Below are positions 36,801-48,504 of a stretch of 64,000 nt of DNA, in pieces; the first letter of the stretch is position 1, and each line of letters opens with the position of its first letter. Position numbers and translations under genes: made by a program. Origin of the DNA: Chamaecrista fasciculata. Taxonomy: Eukaryota; Streptophyta; Magnoliopsida; Fabales; Fabaceae. Under the pieces are notes generated by a model. That model did not search any database and had not been told where the DNA came from. It was given only the letters and a program-made list of their open reading frames with translations. Location of the stretch: the NCBI GenBank assembly GCA_003254925.1, contig QANZ01050523.1, positions 1 to 64,000 of the forward strand. The letters are read 5' to 3'.

Positions 36801-39800
36801 TATTGCAAACTTTCCTCCAAAAAATAAATTGAAGGACCAAAATGTTATCCACGAAAAAAATGTGGGACCAAAAATTATATATTAATCAAAACGGTTTGTC
36901 TTTTTGCGGGTAATAATATGACCGTTGATCTTCACGCATGAGCACATCGCACCATCCACTCTTCTTCCACTATCCGCCTCTCTCGTATACCCATATATAT
37001 ACTGGAGGAGAGACCAAAATGTATATTTTTGGCGTCTGAATTATATATTTTATATCATGGACTAAAATGTAAATAACATGAGTTGAATTATTTTATTTTA
37101 AATTAATATAAATTATAAATTATATATAGTATTGTATAATATATTTATAAAATAAAAAATATTTATATATTATTATATTATATATATGAATACGTGAGTG
37201 TGTGGCATATATATATATATTAAAATATATATACACATTATATTATTATAATATGTATATATATATATATTTTTTGCCGAAATGTATATATATATATATT
37301 ATAATTATAAAATATATATGTGAGAGAGAGAGGGTGTGAATAAGAAAAAGAGGAAGAAAAAAGAAAAAATGATGAGTGGAGAGAGAAAGTTGTAAGTGTA
37401 ATAAATGTGGGTATTGAAAATTACTATTTTGCTAAATAGTTTTTTTATATTTGTATTAGAGTATAGGTAATTATAGGTATTTGAGTAGGTGTATGTTAGT
37501 AATTGGGTATGAAATATGTAATGAAATGAGTTGGTAATGAAGTGTAATTTTTGTAATGACTTTATAATTGAAAAACAAACCCCCAAATAGCACTGTAGCT
37601 TAAGTTATGTAATGAAAATGGGGATAATGAAATTGTAATGAGATTATAATGACTTTATAATCCTCACCCAAACACACACTTAATTTAATATCTATGTAGC
37701 TAGTGCATATATTCTGATATGGTATATATTATTTTGAACAGGTGGTCATTAATAGCTAAAAATTTACCGGGGAGAACCGATATTGAAATCAAGAATTATT
37801 GGAAAATCTATTTGTCCAAAAAGTTACATCATGAAGGCAAAACTACAGAGAAGAAAACTAAAATTTTGGTATGTCGTCATCTTATGGTTTGAACCCGTCA
37901 AATATGTTTCTTCAACATTCAAATAATTTGATGATGATATTAATGATGATGATATTACTCTTCATTTATGATTTTCTCTCTAATGATATTGATCAAAATA
38001 TGGTCATATATATTATATTGTTAATTAATATTGCTATAAATGACTTAAACTCTATGATCAAACAAATTGAATAGCAGAGAAAGAAGGATGAGGAAGTGGA
38101 TAGACATGGATTAAAAGGTGCTTGGTCTAAAAAAGAAGATGAGATCTTGTTCAATTTTGTGGCTCTCCATGGAGAAGGTCAATGGGAAATGGTCGCCCAA
38201 AAAACAGGTTTAATTTAGTGTGCTTATATTTTCTCTCTTTTATATATATATATATATATATGCATTTGTGTCTGTGTATACGTACTTATACAAATATTTT
38301 AATTTAGGAGAAGAGTCTTTTCAGATTTTTTCTTGATTTTTAATTTTTTTTATAAAAGTATTTCATTGTAGGTGTTATTTTGTTTATTTATTTATTGAGT
38401 AAATTAATAATTTGATCCCTGAAAAATTACTGAACTAATAACTCAATCTCTGAAAGATTGAAATGCACAATTTAATCCCTAAAAGATCAACACGATATAC
38501 TTATTAATTCTTAAAAAAAAAAAAAGATACTCTCATGCATTCAAATATTTGATAGAAGATATATAAAAATTAAACCTAAAATATGTTCTTCTCCGAGTTG
38601 GATTTCATAAGCTAAAAAAGTTCTTTACTTTGAGAAAATATATATATTGGCATTAGTTACTATCATAATAATTGGCTGGCTTTTATTGACTTATAAATAT
38701 AAAGAGTAAACTAACCATTTGATTTTTGAAAGATTAAAACGACATACTATTTAATTCATAAAAGAATTAATAAGTATATCGTGTTGATATAATATATAAT
38801 TGTGTTTTTCTTTCCATATTTGTTTTATCCCTCTCCATTATTATATATCTAATCATTGCATAGCTTGCATGCAACTTTTGATTATATATATTGACTATTA
38901 TTAATAATTTTTTAGGATTGAAGAGATGTGGAAGTAGTTGCAGGCACCGATATTTACATTATTTAAAACCTGGCATAAAACGTGGAAACATTTCTAAAGA
39001 AGAAGAAGATATAATTACAAGACTCCATCAGGTTCATGGAAATAGGTAATAACATTTAATTATAAAATAAGAAATATATATATATATATAGAGAGAGAGA
39101 GAAAATATATTGTTTTGTCTTTAAATTTATACTAAGTCTCTGAATTATATGATTAGAGATTAAGCACTGATTCATTGACTTGGTATAAATTCAGACCAAA
39201 TAATAAATTTTCCCACATATTTACAACCTTTTGTTGATTTATATATGATGAGAGATTAATTGATATATTATTAGTACTAAATTATCAATTGACTTTAATT
39301 TTCCTTTGACATTCTAATGGCTTTGTTAAATTTACAATAATTAACAAAATTATTTTAACAGGTGGACTTTGATAGCGAAGATGTTACCAGGAAGAACAGA
39401 TAGTGAAATCAAAAATTACTGGCACGCTTACTTGTCTAAGAAATTAGAAACATCGCCTGAATCATCTCTTTCACTTAAAAAGTATAAACATGAACTTGAA
39501 GACAACAATAGTGAACAAATTAATAATTATGTGTACTCATCACCTGAAGTTCCTTCATCAACAACAAGCACTACCAACACTGAAAATCTGGAGAATAATA
39601 TAATATGGCCATTTTCATCTACATCTGATTATAACACAAATAATCCAATATTGAGTCCAAATTCCTTTCAAATAGAGTATGATCATGATTTTCTTGATGA
39701 TTTTCTCCTCGATATTTTCCAAAATAATGATCAAATTGAAGATGGCTTGAACTCCAAGATACCACAGATCATTGAAGACAACAACATGGTCCGTTCATCA

Positions 39801-39893
39801 TCATCATCATCTATTGATCATCAATGTCAACCAAGTGAAGAAGATTTGGATTTCTGGATATCAAGTACTGGGTTTCCTTTATTTGAGTGGTAG
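33862..39893 (+). CDS. Tandem double R2R3-MYB transcription factor, 392 aa, six exons
   Basis: Predicted exons: 33862-33991, 34967-35096, 37742-37868, 38078-38207, 38916-39045, 39362-39893. All introns are GT-AG and all joins keep frame. Exons 1-3 encode a full R2R3 domain (R2 Trp at 16 and 36, R3 Trp at 88 and 107). Exons 4-6 encode a second (Trp 145, 165, 217, 236) plus an acidic tail ending FPLFEW. The exon pattern 130/130/127 then 130/130/532 shows a tandem duplication of a standard R2R3 gene. The second unit has no in-frame ATG before its domain (TAG at 38072-38074), but acceptor AG 38076-38077 joins it in phase 0 to donor gtatgt at 37869. In both R2 repeats the third Trp is Tyr (56, 185). 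The motifs GLKRCG and IKRGNIS resemble the TT2-like R2R3 group. R2R3-MYBs bind DNA in the nucleus; targets are unknown. Alternative: a 136-aa first gene plus a pseudogene. Confidence 0.75.
34047..34559. mobile_element. hAT MITE in MYB intron 1 (513 bp)
   Basis: Ends CATAGTACAAAAAATCGGAC and complement GCAATTTTTTGCACTATG, with GC-rich accggttcaaccgg words inside. Flanks gtctaagt and gtttaaat match at 6 of 8. It is the same family as 49492-50015, which has a perfect 8-bp duplication. Confidence 0.8.
34617..34882. mobile_element. MITE with TAAACTAAC ends in MYB intron 1
   Basis: Left end taaactaacaatttgttcct and right end complementary to gagtaaactaaccatttgat form inverted arms. Related copies are at 40194-40470 and 40487-40710, with half copies at 38397 and 38705. 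Confidence 0.6.
35731..36229. mobile_element. MITE-like element (GGGATGATCA ends) in MYB intron 2
   Basis: Begins GGGATGATCA and ends with AAGCATCCC. Internal 'gggtacccagctc' and 'ggtctgggttc' words resemble the repeat at 41067-41523. No target duplication was found. Confidence 0.4.
36277..37679. mobile_element. Harbinger-like inverted-repeat element with TTA duplication (1403 bp), MYB intron 2
   Basis: Termini GGGTGTGTTTGGGTGAG and its near-perfect complement CTCACCCAAACACACAC are flanked by TTA on both sides (36274-36276, 37680-37682), the target duplication of PIF/Harbinger elements. Subterminal regions contain many tatgtaatgaaatg(a/g) iterations on both sides. No transposase is inside. 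A secondary insert of different composition may occupy about 36660-37060. Confidence 0.85.
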
Positions 39894-40193
39894 AAAAATA
39901 TTAGAGGAATTTTCCTGTAGAGATAATATATATAAACATATATGAGAAAAAAAATGGATAATTATAGTACACAATATGCACATATTTTAGATCATATTTG
40001 TAATATTGTCAACTATATTTAGTCTAGTTATTGTCTATATATATATATATGCATATCTTTTAACCATTTCTTATTTTATCGTTGATGATTCAATATCTCA
40101 ATATTATAATCACAAAGTCTAACAAAAGATTTGAAGTTAAAAATTCAATCAATAATTCACTATTGATAAAGAGAGGCGAAGTATATGTTTTTG

Positions 40194-40470
40194 AATAAAC
40201 TAACAACTCGGTACCTAAAAGATTACCGAGTTAACAACTTAGTTCTTACAAATTGAAATATACAGTTTAGTATCTAAAAGAACTGAACGGAATATGATTA
40301 TTAGTCCTTTTCATGGACTAAATAATATATAGTTTGGTTCTTTCAAGGACTAATTAGTATAGTGTTTTATTTTATCAAGAACTAAATTGCATGTGTATTT
40401 TAATTTTTTAGGGACTAAATTGTCAACTCGGTAATATTTTGAGAACCGATCGAATTGTTAGTTTACTCAT
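40194..40470. mobile_element. MITE with TAAACTAAC ends, downstream of MYB
   Basis: gaataaactaacaactcggt pairs with the complement of aattgttagtttactc. It carries internal 'ggactaaatt' words and is the same family as 34617-34882. Confidence 0.6.
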
Positions 40471-40486
40471 GGTAAATGATGTAAAG

Positions 40487-40710
40487 AGTAAAAAAACAAT
40501 TTGGTCACTGAAATATTGAAATATACAGTTTAGTCCCTAAGAATCAAAATAGTATACTTGTTAATCATATTCATGCACTGCTTTAATATTTTAAGAATTA
40601 AAGAGTGTACCGTTTTAATCTTTCAAGGTTAAACGGTTGTATTTCAATTTTTTAAAGACCAAGATATCAATTCGGTGACTTTTTAAGGACCAAATTATTA
40701 ATTTACAATA
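40487..40710. mobile_element. Second MITE of the same family
   Basis: gagtaaaaaaacaatttggt pairs with ggaccaaattattaatttac. It directly follows the previous copy. No coding. Confidence 0.5.
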
Positions 40711-41066
40711 TATATATTAATCTATATCTCAATGCACAACTCAAAAAAAAAAACTGATAATGTTGTAAATGAGGAATATTATCTCAGTAGTTTTACTTTT
40801 AAACATTTCGACCCTTCAAACTATACCAATTTCTCTTCAATGACTTTGTACAATCATATGTACAGTACTCCAAATTAGCCAAGTGAAAAGTCAATTTTTT
40901 TAAGGGAAAGTCAATTATAGGTTAGTTTTATAAGTGAAAAGTCAGTTATAGGTTAGTTTTATACCGTTTTCAATGCGTCACTTATATATACTTCTAAAGC
41001 TTATGTATGTTATGTAATTTTTAATTTGATCTTTTTTTGGTAACACAAAAGTTTAAGCGGGAGATA

Positions 41067-41523
41067 GAGATGATCAAAATACTCATATTCAATGGAGACC
41101 TTGAAATTTACTCTATGGGTATAGGTCGGGTTCGAGTCTAGGTATGGTGGTACTCTACCCGTACCTTACCCATATACTCATTAGTAATAATAAATATATT
41201 TTTATATATAAAAAATATAATACTTTAATACTTTTTATTGAAAAATATTAAAGTTTTTATAAATATTGAAATGTTTTATTAATGCATTCATATTTATAAT
41301 TTATTTTTTATTTTTAGTAGTTATAGATGTAAAAGGTTGGATGAATATAAATTTTATATTAACAAAAAATAGTTTATTTTAAAATTTTTTTGTGTCTGGG
41401 TCCGGGTATGAGGATTAGACTACCCAGCAGGTATGGGTATAGGGATTGATTTTGATAGCCGCTCACATATGGGTCCGGCTCCGGGTATCATAGTACCATA
41501 CCCATGACCATGATCATCCCTAG
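41067..41523. repeat. hAT-like MITE-type repeat (GATGATCA ends)
   Basis: Begins gagatgatcaaaatactc and ends catgatcatccctag, with GGGTATAGGTCGGGTTCG and CCCGTACC-type words inside. The arms are imperfect and no target duplication was found. Confidence 0.4.
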
Positions 41524-43261
41524 TGGGGGAAAGCACCGCTATCCCTCTAGTTAGGGTTAGGGAATACCTCTAGAGTCTAGATCTCTTTGAAGATTTACAA
41601 GAAAAATTTACATATCATCCACCAAATAAAGACCTCACATCGATCAAAATATTCGAACACTCGTCGCCTTAGTGGGGTAAAAGCTCGAACCATTTTTGAA
41701 TTTGATTTTAAAAAAAAGTTTCAATAGAAAAAAAAATCTATTTAACAAAAATGTATTTCAATTTTTTTTTTGAAAAAAAAAAATTCATTTTTGAAAATAA
41801 ATCAATTTGTACTAAATTACAATTATACCATTAATGAAAATTAACTCTACATTTTTTGTTTTTGTAGAGTATAAAACATAATTGACTTTTTTTTTATTTT
41901 AAAAATGACATTTTTTTAACTTAAAAATTTATTGAGAAAATTTATGTTTTACTCCTTGACAATTAGTGTGACTTGCAATTTTAATCCTTCAAAATTCATT
42001 ACCGTAGAAAATTAGTCCCTGAAAATGATATTCCTTTCAACATTTTTTTTGGCCAAAATATTCCTTTCAACATTATTCTTATGCCCATATTTCTTTTTAT
42101 ACTTTATAGTTCAATTACAAGAATATTAACTTGAAAATTTTTTACTTACATATAAATTTGAATATGAAAAAAAATTATGTTAATTCAATTATTAACATTG
42201 AAAGAAATTTGGATATAAAAGTAACATTGAAATGAATTTTATCTGAGTGACTATATTGACAATAATGATCTTTGAATTGAAAGTCACGCTATCTATTGAG
42301 GACTAGAATATAGTTTTTCTCAAGATTATTCTAAAAGATGAATCACAAATTTTCAGAATTTTATATTTTTAAAATTATCAAAAATGAAAAAATAGAATCA
42401 AATAGGCCATTATATTTTATCAAAAGAAATTCATTATGAGCTTATCATGACAAATTTCTTTGATCTGCAAGGACACCACTTATATTCTAGTTACAAAGGG
42501 TATTCTTATCATGACAAAAATTAGTGTTATTAAAATTACTTGTAAGGTCGTAATATTAAGATCTTACAATCTAACAAGCATTTTTCACTTTAGATTTTGT
42601 GTGGATTCCGATTTTGCAAGAAATATGACATAGGATTGACTTTTAAGGTTGTAAATAAAATTGTACAATTAGACCTATTCACAAATGACTTCTTTTAAAG
42701 TCTTTTTCAACAATTTCGAAAGCCAAAAATTATTATGGAATAAGAATATAAGATAATGATAATATGGATATAAACTTGATATTTAAATATATTTTTCTAT
42801 TTCTTGTATATAAATGTTTAAATTTAAAGTTGCCACAAAAGCAACAGTAGTCGTTGAAAACATGACAAAAGAATAGATGGATTGCCACTAAAAGTTCATT
42901 TTTGTAACTAAAACTTCAATTTTGCCATAACAAATTCGGGATTTTTATAGTGACTAAAACAAGTATTATATATATCCTTCTCATTACGGGTATGACTATA
43001 TATATGATGTCCTAGTTTCGATTCAAGTTGTGCGTACGAAAAAAAAACTTTATTAGTAGAGATAAAACTCACTTCGATAATTTTTATCTCAGAAAGAATT
43101 AGTCTTTAATTATCAATTAGAGCATACCACTTAATTTTTACAAGAAATAAAAATACATGTAATTTCATTCATAACAGTGTAGTTCCTCCATTAAACTAAA
43201 GCAATTAATTATAGGAACAATATACATGAAAATACAATTAAATTTGACTTCAACTTTTTTA
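41524..43261. other. AT-rich spacer, no gene recognised
   Basis: Poly(A)/poly(T)-rich DNA with no coding region supported. Confidence 0.5.
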
Positions 43262-43602
43262 GGGTCTGTTTGGCATCACCATCATCCTAATCTCATCTTA
43301 GGATTGGATGAACACTAATGGTTGGGTGTTTTTTGAAACCTCCATCTCATCCAAATCATCATCTCATTCACAACATCATCTAATTTTCTCTTAGAATTAC
43401 TAATTTATCCCTACTTATACACCTATAATTACCTATACTTTAATACAAATATAAAAAAAAGAACTAGACAAAATTGTAATTTTACATACCCTCATTTATT
43501 ACACTTATAATTTTCTCTCTCTATTTATCATTTCTCATCATTTTTTTATCTTTTTCACTCACACACTTTTTCTCTTTCTCTCTCTCTCACACACACATAC
43601 AA

Positions 43603-43633
<31 letters not shown>

Positions 43634-43738
43634 NTAAAATCACCCAATACACCAATACATCATTACATACCCTATTTAATCTCATCTCATCCCATAAACT
43701 TGACTTGGATTGACATAGTATGGCCCCCAAACAGGCCC
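43262..43738. mobile_element. Harbinger-type MITE (477 bp)
   Basis: Left end GGGTCTGTTTGGCATC and right end complement GGGCCTGTTTGGGGGCC. The left flank is TTA and the right ATA, so a three-base target duplication is plausible but imperfect. Inside are CATCTCATCC words and CT microsatellites (about 43575-43625) with an N. It is related to 11640-11872. Confidence 0.7.
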
Positions 43739-45553
43739 ATATATTTTTAAGCTACGTGTGCAGTGTAAACATAGCACCCGGTTTAATTTAATGATTATTT
43801 GCTTTGCTTTGCTTTCAAATCTTGCATCATGTATTGTTGACGATCGCACTTGAGACTAATTAACAATGACATCATTTTTTCTAAAAAAACTATATTTATG
43901 ATATATTATATTGTATTTAATTAATGAATTCAACGAAAATGTGTAGGATGTCAAATGTTTTTGCTTTAATTATATTACCATTATTAATTAAGTGGAAAAT
44001 ATGAGAGTAGTTGCTGTTATAGTAGAAAGAAGCTCATGAATGAGACTCCGAAAATGATTTTAGAAGGTGATTTTGTTACGTCACCGTTTATTTTTTTGAC
44101 AATGTTTTACGTAAAAATATGGCGAAAAAAAATATCACTTAATACGGGCTTCATATAATGCCACTACTAATTAGTTGACTTTCAGTATCGAAATAAGTTG
44201 CCGCTGAGAATTCTATCATCTCACATTGAAAATATTATCTTAGTGGACTAACTATTTTTGCTTGGAATATTTTTTTTCTTTTTGGAATGATTTTTGCTTG
44301 GACTATTGTATTTGAGAAATATATTTATTAAAAAATAAAAATAATTAATGATTGATAAAGTATGAATATATTGTAGAAGAAATTAATTATTTGAACCTTA
44401 ATAGTTAACAGATTTTTTCAATTTAGTTTTAAAGTATATAATTATAAAATTTATTTCTTAAAAATGCAATCAAAATCAAGTTGGTTTTGAATTAATATGT
44501 TCATTTGAACTTTAACAGTAAATATGATTTTCTAGCATCAATCGCTGCAATGTCGTCATTAGGTTTCAATTAGTATCTTAAACAGAAAAAATGTTCAAGT
44601 TGATTGTATCTTTGATGAACTGAATCATAAATTTTATTTTTTAAAGACTAAATTAATAAATTTATCATATTTTAAAGACCAAATCATTAACTTACTCTAT
44701 TTTATTAGTATATGCTAAACTAATTTATTGGTCTTTGAAAATATGAATTAAAAAATAAATTGAATGGAATATATATATATATATATCTAAAATTATTGTC
44801 TATAGAAATTAAGTCAAATAAGTTATTTTGTATCAAATGAAATATGAATAGTGACTCTTCAATAATAACTAATTTTTGAAGTGTGATTTCTCTATTTAAG
44901 AATTGTATTTGTTATAATTATGGTTTCATTAAGATAGACAACCGACCCAATTAAAAAATTGAATGGTATTTTGAGACGTCGAACGAAACACTATAAAATG
45001 GAGTCGTCGAAGACATCAACTTTTATAGAGAATGTTAAGGCCTTCCCGTATGTGGTTATTAGGTCTATTTTAGTTTCTGTTATATTATATGTTAGTGTTT
45101 ATGATCAGGTTCAAAATTTCTCTATTAGTTCTGTTTATACTTTTAATTCTCCACAAGCTATTGCGTCGTTGAGTCACAATCAAAGACCCCCTATGGTAGG
45201 TCGTCTTTCGGGGGAGATCTGCGATTATAACCTGTAGATGCTTTTTTGTTGAGTTTAAGATCTTCAAGTTTAGAAGTTAGATTTCGCGTGCAATTCTCCA
45301 AAAAGCTTGTACTCACTTGTTATAAAAGATCATCTCGACCTCTTTGCAGTAAATCAATTAACTAAAAAAAAAAAACTCATTTTTATTTTAGAATTTTTTT
45401 TAAAGACCTAACTTGTTTATCAAAGAGTTGAAAAGGTAACGTTTAAGCTTCCTCTAGCTAGCAGCACCATGTTGAAAATAATTACATTGCAGAGTTACAT
45501 GTGATCTCAAGAAAACGAGAAAATAAAGATAAATATTGACACTTATAGAAAAA
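43739..45553. other. AT-rich spacer with one unexplained open frame
   Basis: A frame from 44959 to 45237 (a 92-residue non-ATG frame) has more even composition than its surroundings, but I recognise no domain in it. A 3' stretch (45240-45360) of similar composition suggests a remnant of an old element. Otherwise AT-rich. Confidence 0.35.
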
Positions 45554-45845
45554 TGTTGTGAAATATGTGAAACAAGAATATTAGAGTAGAGAGCAAAGTA
45601 GGAGGAGAGATAGATTTATATTATTCAACTTATGTCAAGAAGAACATACATCAACTCTCAAAGTCATTATTTATAGACTAAAGAATTTAAATGAGAGAAA
45701 GTACCTAATGAATGCATAAACTTACATTCATGTACACAAGAAACTAAATTACAAATACATTCATATATACATGGAAATCTAAAGAGACAATTGTGAATGT
45801 TCACAAATACTTATTATAATATTTATAACAACATATTTCACAACA
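45554..45845 (+). repeat. LTR of a degraded copia element (292 bp)
   Basis: Starts TGTTGTGAAATATG and ends CATATTTCACAACA, a perfect 14-bp terminal inverted repeat with TG...CA ends. It is followed by attatcagaacgag, close to the TTATCAGCACGAG site downstream of LTRs in one plant copia group. No second LTR was found. Confidence 0.7.
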
Positions 45846-48480
45846 CATTATCAGAACGAGTCTCTGCCGATTTGAGTTTACGATTATTAAAGATGGGCCT
45901 ACGTCAAATTGATGCAAGTTAATTATCTTTCAGATTTCCTATTCAAAGGTAAGAAATTTTTGTTCTTACTTATTTATTAATTATCATAATATATTTTATG
46001 AATTTGTTACTCCCATAATTATTTTGAATATTAAAAATACATTATTTAAAATCATATATGGTTAAGTAAATTATTTGAAGTTATATATGACTAAAGCTCT
46101 ATATGATTGAACAAGTGGTTTGAAGTTATATTATAGATTATTTTTTTTTAATTAATTGATTTATCGATAAATAGATAAGTATTTGAAAATCTTGTGTTCT
46201 ATATATATATAGATGATTTAAAATGATAATAACTATTGAAATAGATTTATGCTAATCTTGATGGTTAGTAGTTAATTGATATATATTATTATTGAGAATT
46301 TATTTAATAGCTTTTACGGTTAACATGTTTTACGAATTTTTAATAATTCTTCAATTGTTGTTAGATTTGTTGATTGTCCTGAAGATAAGTATCGATCTAT
46401 ATGGAACGCCATATAATTTTTACATTGATGTGAGATTACGATAAATTTATAGTATAGCATGTTTATGAAATTGTTGACAACGTATGTTCAATAAAGATAA
46501 TTAAGACAATATGTAGAGTATAAATCTCCATCAAGTATTATATAATTAGAATTTGGATAGGAGATATCATTATGACATAATTTGTTACTTGTCAAAATTT
46601 TCATTTTTTTGGGGGGAGAAAGAAAATAGCTGGAAAAGCAAAATATATAGAATGCATAATGATTCAACTAATTTGATCCTTGTGTAATCGTGTAAAATAA
46701 TGTGAACTTGAAGTTCAGAAAGGAATATTCCTTTGCAAAATATTGCTAAATGCATTCACTAACCTAAGAAAAGTTATTCCAGCTACAAATGCTACAATCT
46801 ATATAAATATTCTTGAAGAACAAATAAATATTGTAGCAAATGAATATAAAGCATGACATAAGCATAGAAGATCGGTTCTAAAAATAAGAATCCTCAAAAA
46901 AGTGAAGGAGCATATATATAAGATGGTCGAATCGAGAAAACACATAAGTTGAACGATAAAGAAGGCGTGACCAAAGAGAGATCTCCCGAAGAGATTCAGG
47001 TACCTGAAAATAAAAGAGAAAATAATGAGATCTCAGTATATTATATTGGTATTGATAGAATATAGAATCGATATGGAATTATTGTCGACAATGTCCTTTT
47101 ATACTATATAGCGCTAAGAGTTGTAAATGAAAAACGAGGATCATGAACCGAAATACGTCAAAGAATGATGATGTAAAATAGTTATAGTTTGGCAAAATTT
47201 GAAAGATGTGATTCAACTTGAGTTAAACTCAATTATAAAGTATAGATTTTTGGACCTGTAGTCCAAACACGATGGTATAAAATCAGTTGGGTATAGATGA
47301 GTCTTTGTGCGTAAAAGGAAATGAGGAAAATAAAATCTTGAGATATAAAACAAGACTTGTGCACAAGATTTTACGCAAAGATAAGAAATTTATTATGGAG
47401 AGATTCATTTTGTTGTGGTGGATGGTATTACTCTCAAATAATTGATTAGTCTGATTATTTATAATAGAATTGATATATATTTAATAGATATTGTTACAGA
47501 CTATTTATATGGATCACTTGATAGCAATATATCTATAAAAATCCCTGAAGGTTTTTAGATATTTAAAGTATATAATTCAAGTGATCAAGAAATTTCTTCA
47601 ATTAAGTTGAAAAATCCTTATATATGGATTAAGGAAATATGAGCTTATGTGGTATAATCTCATTTGTGAGTATCCATTATGAAATGAGATATAAAAAAAA
47701 ATAATAATTGTTATTGTCATTATAAAAGGTCAAGATTTGAATTTATTATTTTTACAGTATAGGTTAATGATTTGAATATAATTAAAACTTTTTAGAAAAT
47801 AGTAAAATTACTAAAAAANATTGTGGCATATTTTAATGAAATCAAATATTAATGTATTTGGATAATGACACAAGACCAGATACCAAATTCTCAGAAAATT
47901 TGTTTGTGAAACTAAAATTTTTCACTAATACAAAGATATGAGAAAGGAGGAATTTATTATATTTTAATGAATGATTGATGAAAATTTATTACATTAAGTA
48001 AATCTAATTCCTCTTATAAACTGGTGAACTTGGATTTAAATTCTCATCCAGGAAGATGTCCATATCTAGTGTAATAGTGTATCGAATTGAATTGTCTCTG
48101 ATGAAAGACACTTATGGGAAATAGAAAGAAAATTAAGTTTACCATGATCATGTTGGGCATTTGTATGACCTACATGAGAGATGACGATAGATAATTATTT
48201 GTTGATGTAATTGTATCTTGATGCTTAATAAAATACACATTAGTAAATCATGCAAAGTTACTTGCAATTCATGAAGCAAGTTGTGAATGTGTATTGTTGT
48301 GATCAACAACTCAACATATTTATGAGTCATGTAAAAGGACTCAAGTTATATTAATGGACTCAACTTTGTAAGCCTACTTGGGTATTGAGCATTTACTTAT
48401 AAGAACTGAATTTCTTGTAATAAATAGTTGTAACTCCGGAAAAGAGAACGTGTTAATTTTTTTCGTACATAGAATCTATA
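45846..48480 (+). pseudogene. Decayed copia gag-pol
   Basis: Fragments of a copia polyprotein appear in order in shifting frames with many stops. Near 46870 there is a pre-RT segment; near 47035-47160 a stretch like NRYGIIVDN and NENEDHEP-type words; near 47170-47370 a WQNLKDVIQLELNS segment and RNEENKILRYKTRLV; near 47470-47560 IVTDYLYGSLDSN followed by IKIPEG; and near 48230-48330 an RNase H block like NHAKLLAIHEASCECVLL. The order matches the family. No frame is long enough to function. It is older and unlike the copia at 624. Confidence 0.75.
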
Positions 48481-48504
48481 TGTGTGTATAACAGAAATTT
48501 TTTA

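Noticed and set aside
36344..37586. Minus-strand frames in the 36277-37679 element as a transposase
   Set aside because: Phe/Ser/Tyr-rich translation of tatgtaatgaaatg repeats; no DDE motif.
37871..38074. 67-residue Met/Ile-rich frame between the two MYB units
   Set aside because: It lies in the predicted intron, is AT-driven low complexity and has no domain.
38078..39893. Second MYB unit as an independent gene
   Set aside because: No in-frame ATG before its R2 and a TAG six bases before the exon; the next in-frame ATG falls inside R2.
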